Of a stretch of 12,868 bases of DNA, positions 1 through 6,957 are shown piece after piece. Each line of letters starts with the position of its first letter. Within the stretch, counting starts at the first letter, position 1. The DNA lies in NCBI GenBank assembly GCA_964469765.1, contig CAYYAU010000011.1, positions 1-12,868 on the forward strand, given 5' to 3'. The DNA comes from CAYYAU01 sp964469765 [NCBI: uncultured Clostridia bacterium]. GTDB lineage: Bacteria > UBA6262 > WVXT01 > CAYYAU01. Below the pieces are notes generated by a model. The model had not been told where the DNA came from. It saw only the letters and a program-made list of their open reading frames with translations, and searched no databases. A program made the position numbers and the translations under genes.

Positions 1-743
1 GAAATCAAAAGAATATCGCAGATAAGAGCTTTTTTAATAGCATTTAATATTTGTCCTTTTGTATCCTTTACTCTTTCTACAACAAATGGTTCTGAATTAC
101 TTGCAGTAATAAGAGCAAAAAGAGTATATGTATTAGCATCCCTTATTTTTCCAATGGTTATTTTCCTATCCACACTTACTATTTCACTACCAGTAATAAG
201 AATAGCTACTTTTGGTTTCTTATATACTCTTATAAATCTCCTTCCTAAAGATGCAAGCATACCCATTTCAGAACAACCAATAATTCTACCAACAGAAAAA
301 ACCCTTTTCCCTTTTTTAATATCCTCTCCTTTCAATCTTATATTTCTTTTTAATATAGGCTTTTTTGTTATAGTAACATAATCTCCTATCTTTACCCATT
401 TTCTTTCTTTATCAATATGCTCAATGGGAATAACGGTATTAGCTCCTTTAGGAATAGCAGCTCCTGTCATAATGGCAAATGCATGGTTCCTTTTGAGTTT
501 AGCTTTTTTATCCTTGGGAAACAAAAACCCTTGTAGAATTAGTTTTTTGGGTACAGTGTTAATATCATTTAAGTTAACAGCATACCCATCCATTGCTGAA
601 TTATTACATAAAGGAATATCTTCATATGCATATATCTGTTCTGCTAAAACCCTATTAAAGGCACCAAACAGTTCTATTCTTTCGGTGCTTTGTAAGGGAA
701 TATTCTTAAGCACCCTTCTTTTCGCTTCATTAAAAGAAATCAT
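1..743 (-). CDS. moeA: Molybdopterin molybdenumtransferase MoeA (3' end outside window)
   Basis: MoeA inserts molybdate into adenylated molybdopterin to complete the molybdenum cofactor in the cytoplasm. I translated 247 codons from the ATG at 743; the frame stays open to the left edge. Family hallmarks seen: NNSAMDGYAV at residues 47-56, MTGAAIPKGANTVIPIE at 92-108, the LKGEDIKKG segment near 137-145, GMLASLG at 161-167, and the start of the MoCF_biosynth domain with VAILITGSEIV at 179-189 and RDANTYTL at 201-208. The window ends at CDILLI, just where the family's SGG-x-S-x-G motif should follow. Full-length MoeA is about 400 residues, so roughly 150 are missing, including the C-terminal domain. 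The ATG lies 1 nt after the rnfG stop, so it is probably cotranslated with the rnf genes. Family assignment is firm. What cannot be judged is whether the gene is intact beyond the edge, or which molybdo- or tungstoenzyme it serves. Confidence 0.93.
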   Translation of the reverse strand, partial: MISFNEAKRRVLKNIPLQSTERIELFGAFNRVLAEQIYAYEDIPLCNNSAMDGYAVNLNDINTVPKKLILQGFLFPKDKKAKLKRNHAFAIMTGAAIPKGANTVIPIEHIDKERKWVKIGDYVTITKKPILKRNIRLKGEDIKKGKRVFSVGRIIGCSEMGMLASLGRRFIRVYKKPKVAILITGSEIVSVDRKITIGKIRDANTYTLFALITASNSEPFVVERVKDTKGQILNAIKKALICDILLI

Positions 744-744
744 T

Positions 745-1575
745 TTATCTTCTTGCCTTTTTTAAAGCTTCCATTATTGCGTTAAGGAAACCTTTACTGC
801 TTACAGTAGCTGAGGATACAACATCAATGCTTATACTCTGTTTTGAAAGAATCTTCTCAGGAAGTATATCTATAACCTTCTTCCAGTAAGATTGCATTTC
901 ATTCTGTTTTATTATAGTGATTTTCTTAATTCTCTTATTTTTAACCTCCACTTCTACTGCAATAGGGCCGTTAAACCCATTAGCTGTTCCAAAATATTTT
1001 CCATCCTGAAGATTATCTAAAAATTTCTCTTTTTCTTTATAATCAATATATTTCTTTAAAATAGAAAAGGCTTTTTTTATTCCATTAACAACTGCTCTTG
1101 ACGAAATAGTTGCTCCTGTAATTGCATTAATCTTCCCATTAGAGGAATCCTTTTTAAGAATAATATCTTGCTCTTTTAATCCTTCAAATTGAGTCAAAAA
1201 CCATTCTTCAGTTATCCTTGAACCTAAACCAGGTGTTTCCTGCTGATTAGTAATACTAACCTCTTTAATTTGGTTTGATGGAGTTATTCCTATCATAATA
1301 TCAATCTTACTTGCATATCCAGAAGCATCTATAGGAAAAACATAACCGCATATCTTTCCATTTTTATTGTATCCTATAAAAAACCTCTTTTCTTCAAATG
1401 TTACCTCATTAAACTTAATTGCTTCTGGAAGAACCCTTTTTCTTTCTTCAATCTTCTTTTCTTTGATATGCTTTTTAATTAAAGGGTTAGTTTTTTTATA
1501 AGTTACACTTAATAACCAACCACTTAATACTGTAAATATCATCAATATTAATGAATTCTTAAACACTGTTTTCAC
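745..1575 (-). CDS. rnfG: Rnf electron transport complex subunit G with a second FMN-binding domain
   Basis: RnfG is a membrane-anchored, periplasm-facing flavoprotein that passes electrons inside the Rnf pump through covalently bound FMN. From the GTG at 1575 it has 276 residues: one N-terminal membrane segment (about 8-26), a typical RnfG FMN_bind domain with ETPGLG at 113-118 and the flavinylation motif ITGAT (Thr156), then a second FMN_bind-like domain at about 191-273. That domain starts DGKYFGTANGFNGPIAVEVEV and ends with DVVSSATVSS at 251-260 (candidate Thr257). Ordinary RnfG has one such domain of about 200 residues. The second motif has Ser where Gly is usual. I chose GTG 1575 because GGAG lies 6 nt upstream; the open frame extends to TTG 1587, but that codon overlaps the GGAG itself. 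The start overlaps the end of rnfD by 17 nt. Flavin loading needs an ApbE transferase, which is not in this window. Confidence 0.92.
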   Translation of the reverse strand: MKTVFKNSLILMIFTVLSGWLLSVTYKKTNPLIKKHIKEKKIEERKRVLPEAIKFNEVTFEEKRFFIGYNKNGKICGYVFPIDASGYASKIDIMIGITPSNQIKEVSITNQQETPGLGSRITEEWFLTQFEGLKEQDIILKKDSSNGKINAITGATISSRAVVNGIKKAFSILKKYIDYKEKEKFLDNLQDGKYFGTANGFNGPIAVEVEVKNKRIKKITIIKQNEMQSYWKKVIDILPEKILSKQSISIDVVSSATVSSKGFLNAIMEALKKARR

Positions 1576-2488
1576 TGATTGCTCCAAATGGTTTTGGTTT
1601 TATATAGTAATCAATCAATGGAGTAAACATATTCATAATAAGAATTGAATAACAGACACCTTCAGGGAATCCACCGGTTGTTCTAATTAAAAATGTTAAG
1701 GTTCCTGCTCCCATACCAAAGATTATCTTTCCTTTATTAGTAATAGGAGAAGTAACCATATCAGTAGCCATAAAGAATGCGCCTAATATTAATCCACCTG
1801 CCATTATTTGAAATAATGGGTCTTTCCCAAATAATAACGAAAGTAGAAACACCATGCCTATAAATGAGACGGGTGTATGAAAAGATATTCTTTTCTTAAT
1901 TAAAAGATAGACTGCTCCAATCATTAATGCTAAAACAGAGGTCTCTCCTAATGAGCCTGCTCTGTTTCCCAAAAATAGTGATAAGTACGAAGGTAAAGAA
2001 ACATTAAGATTAAGTTTAGCTATTGCCAAGGGTGTTGCAGTAGTTACACCTTCAAATGGTTTTACCCATGTTGTCATATAAACAGGCCAAGAAGCAAGAA
2101 GAATCGCTCTACCAACTAATGCTGGATTAAAAATGTTATATCCCAAACCCCCAAAAACAAGTTTTCCGATAAGAATTGATAGAACCGCACCTATTGCTAC
2201 AATCCATATTGGTAAATCTGGAGGTAAAACAAATGCAAATATGATTCCAGTAACAACAGCACTTAAGTCCTTGATTGAATTTTCTCTCTTCAACATTTTA
2301 TTCCAGAAGTGTTCTGTCAAAACACAGAAAACAACACTTGTAGATACCATTAAAATGGCTTTTTCTCCAAATAATATAAAAGAGGCTAATATAACAGGAA
2401 ATAAAGATATCACCACATCCAGCATAATACCCTGGATACTTTCTTCACTATGAATATGAGGGGAAACAGATACGGTTAATTTATCCAT
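1559..2488 (-). CDS. rnfD: Rnf electron transport complex subunit D
   Basis: RnfD is the large NqrB/RnfD-family membrane subunit that carries covalent FMN and is part of the ion path of the Rnf pump. The 309-residue product begins MDKLTVSVSPHIHSEESI, a typical RnfD start, and has several hydrophobic segments. Family motifs include GYNIFNPALVGRAILLASWP at about 117-136, EGVTTATPLAI at 146-156 with the T-x-A-T flavin attachment site (expected Thr152), GETSVLAL at 181-188 and FFMATDMVTSPIT at 238-250. I chose the ATG at 2488, which overlaps the rnfC stop by 8 nt. The frame extends to a TTG at 2503, but that would add five residues before the conserved start. The Shine-Dalgarno is weak (AAAGAGA), so translation probably depends on coupling to rnfC. 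Length is close to the bacterial norm, and nothing is truncated. Confidence 0.95.
   Translation of the reverse strand: MDKLTVSVSPHIHSEESIQGIMLDVVISLFPVILASFILFGEKAILMVSTSVVFCVLTEHFWNKMLKRENSIKDLSAVVTGIIFAFVLPPDLPIWIVAIGAVLSILIGKLVFGGLGYNIFNPALVGRAILLASWPVYMTTWVKPFEGVTTATPLAIAKLNLNVSLPSYLSLFLGNRAGSLGETSVLALMIGAVYLLIKKRISFHTPVSFIGMVFLLSLLFGKDPLFQIMAGGLILGAFFMATDMVTSPITNKGKIIFGMGAGTLTFLIRTTGGFPEGVCYSILIMNMFTPLIDYYIKPKPFGAISENSV
1582..1585 (-). promoter_or_regulatory. Ribosome binding site deciding the rnfG start
   Basis: On the minus strand GGAG is followed by six bases (CAATCA) and then GTG at 1575-1573. This is near-ideal Shine-Dalgarno spacing. It lies inside the last codons of rnfD and argues for the GTG over the TTG at 1587, which overlaps the GGAG by one base. 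Confidence 0.6.
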
Positions 2489-3779
2489 ATTTCTCTTTGG
2501 CAATTTTGATATATTGTACTAAAGGAATATTTGCAGGACATATATAAGCACATGCTCCACACTCTATACAATCTAAAGGGTGATACTCTTTTATCTTCTG
2601 CCAATCACCTACTTTTACATATTGAGCAATTGTTGTGGGAAAAAGGTTTATTGGACAAACCTCTATACACTTTCCACATCGTATACAAGTATTTTCTTTT
2701 TCCTCTTTTTTATCAGAAAATAACAATATTCCTGAGGAAGACTTTATCACAGGAACATCTAAACTGTGTTGGGCAAGTCCCATCATCGGTCCACCTATAA
2801 TTACCTTTTTTATTGGAGTTTTTACCTTTACAAATTGAATAATATAAGAAAGTGGAGTCCCTATTTTTATCCAAAAATTTTGGGGATTCTCCACAGCATT
2901 CCCTGTAATCGTTACAACCCTTTCAAAAAGAGGTTTACCTTTAAAAATTATCTCATATATAGCAAAACTTGTTGCAACATTATTAACAACAACACCTACA
3001 TCCAACGGTAACTTTCCAGAAGGAACAACTCTTTTTAGTAAAGCGTATATCAACTGTTTTTCAGCGCCTTGTGGATACTTTCTTTTTAGAAGTTTTAACT
3101 CTATGTTTGGAATCTTTTTCAATTCTTCTGTTAAAGAAGCTATTGCTTTAGGTTTATCCTCTTCTATAGCAATAATGCCTCTATCTGCTTCTAAAATATA
3201 CATAATCACTTGAAGTCCATTTATAATCTCCAGTGAAAACTGCTCCATTAGCATCTCATCACAAGTCAAATAAGGTTCACATTCACACCCATTCAATATA
3301 ACGGTATCAATTAAAAAATCTGTTTTAGGTGTTAGTTTTACATGGGTTGGAAACGAGGCTCCCCCTAATCCCACAATGCCAGCTGTCTGTAGAACATTCC
3401 TTAACTCCTTCGGAGGTAACCTAAAATACTCTTTATATCTACTTCTAAAACTAATATGTTCATCCTTACCATCTGATTCAATTACAATGGATTGTATATT
3501 CTTTCCATTTGGGTGAGGATGTAAGGCTATTTCCTTTACTTTTCCTGAAATAGAAGAATGAACACCCACAGACATAAATCCATTAGGTTCAGCAATAATC
3601 TCTCCAGCCTTGACCATATCACCAACCTGAACTATTGGGTTTGCAGGATTTCCTATATGTTGTTGAATAGGTATTACTACATATTTTGGAGAAGGAAGGG
3701 TTCCAATATGCTTAGTTATTGAAATTAATTTGTTTTCAGGAGGATATACCCCACCTTTAAAACTAAATAATTTAGTCAT
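2481..3779 (-). CDS. rnfC: Rnf electron transport complex subunit C
   Basis: RnfC is the peripheral cytoplasmic subunit that interacts with NADH/NAD+ and holds iron-sulfur clusters. The 432 residues show the domains in the usual order. An N-terminal GGVYPPENK motif (9-17) leads into a biotinyl/barrel-like region. A complex I 51-kDa-like nucleotide/FMN domain has GLGGASFPTHVKL at 137-149 and NGCECEPYLTCDE at 163-175. The RKYPQGAEKQLIYALLKRVVP segment lies near 233-253, followed by an SLBB-like region. Two ferredoxin motifs of the form CxxCxxCxxxCP have Cys 365, 368, 371, 375 and Cys 404, 407, 410, 414. The two 4Fe-4S motifs separate it from NqrA, which lacks them. Length is normal. Its ATG overlaps the stop of the upstream HD-GYP gene as ATGA (3776-3779), which suggests translational coupling. 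Confidence 0.96.
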   Translation of the reverse strand: MTKLFSFKGGVYPPENKLISITKHIGTLPSPKYVVIPIQQHIGNPANPIVQVGDMVKAGEIIAEPNGFMSVGVHSSISGKVKEIALHPHPNGKNIQSIVIESDGKDEHISFRSRYKEYFRLPPKELRNVLQTAGIVGLGGASFPTHVKLTPKTDFLIDTVILNGCECEPYLTCDEMLMEQFSLEIINGLQVIMYILEADRGIIAIEEDKPKAIASLTEELKKIPNIELKLLKRKYPQGAEKQLIYALLKRVVPSGKLPLDVGVVVNNVATSFAIYEIIFKGKPLFERVVTITGNAVENPQNFWIKIGTPLSYIIQFVKVKTPIKKVIIGGPMMGLAQHSLDVPVIKSSSGILLFSDKKEEKENTCIRCGKCIEVCPINLFPTTIAQYVKVGDWQKIKEYHPLDCIECGACAYICPANIPLVQYIKIAKEKYG

Positions 3780-6259
3780 TGTTCCAACTCTTCTCTAATG
3801 GGATATAATCTTTTATATGCTTTAATAAAGGCATCAGCACATTGAGGGTCAAATTGAATAGATTTTTTATTTTTGATTTCCATAAGTGCAAACTCTTGAG
3901 AAATTCCTTCTCTATAAGGTCTTTCTGAAGTCATCGCATCAAATGCATCAGCAACATTTAGTATTCTTGAAACTAAAGGAATATCTTCTCCTTTTAATCC
4001 ATCAGGATAACCTGTCCCATCATAATGTTCATGATGATGCCGGATATTATCTGTAATCTTTGAGAATTGTTTTATTGGCTGAAGTATCTCTGCTCCTAAA
4101 ACAGGATGTCTTTTTATATAAAACCATTCTTCTTCTGAGAGTTTAGTTGTTTTCCTCAAGATATCAACAGGCACACCAATTTTACCAATATCATGTAGAA
4201 GTCCAGAAAGCTGAACCTCTTTCTTAACATCTTCACTTAAACCCATCTCTTCCGCAATCATTAATGCATACCGCGTTACTCTTTCAGAATGGCCACGAGT
4301 ATAAGGGTCCTTTGCATCAATTGCAGCAGATAAAGATTTTACAGTAGAAATAAAGAGTTCATCTAAATCTTTATATAGCCTTGTCTTTTCAATAGCAATG
4401 GCTGCCTGGTTTGCAAGGGATTTAAATAAACTTAAATCTCTATTTGTAAAAACCTGGCCATTTAATTTGTTTATTACCTCCATAACTCCAATAATCTTTT
4501 CTTTAAATCTTAATGGAACACATATTAAGGTTCGGGTTCTTTGTGATAATGTATCATCAACCTTTTTTGAGAATCTTCTATCTTCAGTTGTATCCTCAAT
4601 CAAAACCTCCTTACCCTCTTGTGCAACCCATCCTGCTATTCCTTCGCCAAGATTTAAGGAAATTCTCTTTAACTGCTCCTTCTTTGCTCCACTTGCTGCA
4701 ACAAACTTAAGTTTCTGCTCTTGTGGATCAATCAGCAAAATAGAGCATCCTTGAGCCTCCATAATCTTTTCACCAAGTTCCATAACCTTATCTAAAAGAG
4801 CATCAAAATCCCATGTATAAGCAATAATTTCATTAGCTTCAATTATATTAGTTAAGGTCTGTATCTCTTTTTTTATTTTACTGCTTTTTAACAAATTGGA
4901 TACAATCTCTGAAAGAACATCCTTCCAAAGTAAAAGTGTATGTTTCTGTTCTATTAATGAAGTTTTTTGCTTAACACTTTTATTAAACACCCCACCCATT
5001 CCTAATAAATCATCATCCTTTCTTAATGAAAAAATCAGTCCATTAATAATACTCTTTTTAATTCGGGTAGAAAGTTGTTTTGAAATATTTGGGAAATGTT
5101 TCAAATCTAAAACTGCCTGTTTCTCTTTGGAAACCATATCAATTTCTTTCTCATCAATATCAACAGGCACTGTAATCACTGGATTATTTTTCTCCTTCAT
5201 AAATAGACTATATCCTTTTCCTTCTCTATGGATAAAGAAAAATCCTCCCGAATACTTTACCTGTTGACTAATTTCTTCAATTGCCTTTTCTAATACAAGG
5301 ATTAAAGATTCTAAAGGAATCAAAGAAAAATCAAGCTGAGACTTAATAATCCTACCTTCCTTAATCTCTTTCTCAACAGGCTTTAGGATTATAGAAATCC
5401 CAACAAAAAAAAGGAGAAATAAACATATAACTCCAATTATCAGATAAATTTTGATTTTGTTTATTAGGGATTCTTCAAATATATATGGTTTGATTTCCCT
5501 TTTTATTAAAAGCGACCATTTAAAAAGAGGAAAACCATAATAAACAATATTTTTATTTATAATTTTTCCTTTATCAGGTCTTACCATTATTCTTTCAATT
5601 ATACTTTTATCCACACTTGTGCCAACTCTATAGAAATCTGGATGAACAATTACATTACCTTTTTTATCAATAATAAAGATTTCCCTTCCAGAAGATACTT
5701 TAGAAAGTAGTTGAGAAAGATTCTTTAAATTTAAGCCACCTATCACAATACCATATACTTTTTCTCCTTTTATAGGGCTACCTATTTCTATTGTATAGTG
5801 ATGTTTAGAAATTGGGGAAGGAAAAACATCTGAAAGAAAAGGGACACCATTATGCAAGGATTTTTCAAACAACGCCTCTTGAAAACTTGATATAGAATAA
5901 ACTATCTCTGAAGGATAAAATGCTTTCAAATTCTTTTTGTCATCCATAATTACAAGGTAACTAAAGATTTTATATCGCTTATAAATATTTTCTATATAAT
6001 TATTCAAACCAGAATTATCATTTTTCTTAATTCCTTTTATCACTTCTTGTTTAAAAGAGGTATCAATAATCACCTTTTGAGCAAATGTCACCTGCTGTTC
6101 AATAATTTTGACAATATTTCTCTCAAAATTTTTATTAAAAGAGCGATATGATAAAGCAATATCCCTAAATACATTTTTTAGAAATTGATAATTAATAATA
6201 GTAATAATACTTACCACTATAATAGAAAAGAGAATTAATTTTATTTTTAAACCTTTCAT
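3776..6259 (-). CDS. Membrane sensor with Cache-like, GAF and HD-GYP domains (predicted c-di-GMP phosphodiesterase)
   Basis: Predicted to hydrolyse cyclic di-GMP in response to an extracytoplasmic signal. The 827 residues hold a membrane segment at about 7-27; a Cache-like sensor at about 30-268, with GIVIGGLNLKNLSQLL and FIIDKKGNVIVHPD as recognisable Cache strands; a second membrane segment at about 271-292; a degenerate GAF-like region at about 315-455; a clear GAF domain at about 475-625 (GEGIAGWVAQEGKEVLIED, then LICVPLRFKEKIIGVMEVINK); and an HD-GYP domain from about 635 to 817. Catalytic landmarks present are LLHDIGKIGVP (His689, Asp690), His718, HHEHYDGTGYP at 742-752, and NVADAFDAMTSERPYR with Asp771. 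No GGDEF or response-regulator domain is present. AGGAG lies 7 nt before the ATG at 6259, and the ATG overlaps the upstream stop by 4 nt. The ligand cannot be read from sequence, and activity on c-di-GMP is inferred from the family. Confidence 0.93.
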   Translation of the reverse strand: MKGLKIKLILFSIIVVSIITIINYQFLKNVFRDIALSYRSFNKNFERNIVKIIEQQVTFAQKVIIDTSFKQEVIKGIKKNDNSGLNNYIENIYKRYKIFSYLVIMDDKKNLKAFYPSEIVYSISSFQEALFEKSLHNGVPFLSDVFPSPISKHHYTIEIGSPIKGEKVYGIVIGGLNLKNLSQLLSKVSSGREIFIIDKKGNVIVHPDFYRVGTSVDKSIIERIMVRPDKGKIINKNIVYYGFPLFKWSLLIKREIKPYIFEESLINKIKIYLIIGVICLFLLFFVGISIILKPVEKEIKEGRIIKSQLDFSLIPLESLILVLEKAIEEISQQVKYSGGFFFIHREGKGYSLFMKEKNNPVITVPVDIDEKEIDMVSKEKQAVLDLKHFPNISKQLSTRIKKSIINGLIFSLRKDDDLLGMGGVFNKSVKQKTSLIEQKHTLLLWKDVLSEIVSNLLKSSKIKKEIQTLTNIIEANEIIAYTWDFDALLDKVMELGEKIMEAQGCSILLIDPQEQKLKFVAASGAKKEQLKRISLNLGEGIAGWVAQEGKEVLIEDTTEDRRFSKKVDDTLSQRTRTLICVPLRFKEKIIGVMEVINKLNGQVFTNRDLSLFKSLANQAAIAIEKTRLYKDLDELFISTVKSLSAAIDAKDPYTRGHSERVTRYALMIAEEMGLSEDVKKEVQLSGLLHDIGKIGVPVDILRKTTKLSEEEWFYIKRHPVLGAEILQPIKQFSKITDNIRHHHEHYDGTGYPDGLKGEDIPLVSRILNVADAFDAMTSERPYREGISQEFALMEIKNKKSIQFDPQCADAFIKAYKRLYPIREELEQ

Positions 6260-6957
6260 AATTTTACTCCTAAATAGTAAAGAAATATTTGACTAACTAA
6301 AAAACTAAAAGTAATATTAAATACAAAGTTAAACAAATATCCTTTCTGTTTTCTCTGTCCAAAGTAAAATACTGCTGACACTAAAATAAAAACTATATAA
6401 AAGAATCCTCCTAATAAAAAAAATGTAAAATAAATAACCCTTTCAAAGATTTCTTTCCACTTTTCCTGTTCATTAGGAAGATAAATCTCTTTAGTAGCAT
6501 AAATTTCCTTTTTAATATAAGCAAGCAGTATTACTCCAGTAAAAGATATAAAGGTGTATCCAATAAGAATAAGTAAAAAATTCTTAAAGGAAGCAGTCTC
6601 CATTAAATAAAAAAAATGCTTTCCAAAAGGTGTTAATGAAACTCCTATAATTATTACAGCTATATGACAAAACTGGTCTAAAAGAAAAATCCATAGATTA
6701 TCCCTATGGTACTTTTCAATGTAAACCGCTTTTAACCAATCTTGGAATCCATGAATTAACCATAATACAAAAAACAAAATCAAAAAAGAAAAATAGACCC
6801 TGTAAGGAAAAAGTAGAATAAAACTTAAAGTAATAAAGACACCACTATGAAAAAAAGACCCCCATATACTTTTATACTTCCATTCATAAATTCCTGTTGT
6901 TTGCAGCGGAAAATCGGCAAGAAGATGTGCTAAAATAAATAGATATAATACTGTCAT
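6256..6957 (-). CDS. DUF3307 family integral membrane protein
   Basis: Protein of the uncharacterised DUF3307 family; no function is assigned. The 233 residues are largely hydrophobic, with about six membrane segments. Conserved polar residues lie in or next to the membrane: HLLADFPLQ at 11-19 (His11, Asp15, Gln19), His37, HGFQDWLK at 69-76 (His69, Asp73), and DQFCH at 94-98 (Asp94, His98). Repeated His/Asp pairs suggest metal binding or membrane catalysis, but that is only inference. The family motifs cluster in the first ~100 residues; the C-terminal half adds hydrophobic segments. I chose ATG 6957, which shares a base with the cyclase stop (TAATG), over TTG 6966, which sits directly on the GAGGG sequence without spacing. 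It lies between two sensor enzymes, so a role in signalling or in the envelope is possible. Confidence 0.8.
   Translation of the reverse strand: MTVLYLFILAHLLADFPLQTTGIYEWKYKSIWGSFFHSGVFITLSFILLFPYRVYFSFLILFFVLWLIHGFQDWLKAVYIEKYHRDNLWIFLLDQFCHIAVIIIGVSLTPFGKHFFYLMETASFKNFLLILIGYTFISFTGVILLAYIKKEIYATKEIYLPNEQEKWKEIFERVIYFTFFLLGGFFYIVFILVSAVFYFGQRKQKGYLFNFVFNITFSFLVSQIFLYYLGVKL

Noticed and set aside
424-765. Plus-strand open frame of 113 codons
   Set aside because: It is the shadow of moeA, whose conserved motifs on the minus strand are unmistakable.
2489-2503. TTG 2503 as the start of rnfD
   Set aside because: It would add five residues before the conserved MDKLTVSVSPH start and lengthen the overlap with rnfC; ATG 2488 fits the family better.
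745-3779. Na+-translocating NADH:quinone reductase (Nqr) instead of Rnf
   Set aside because: The C subunit has two CxxCxxCxxxCP ferredoxin motifs, which RnfC has and NqrA lacks.
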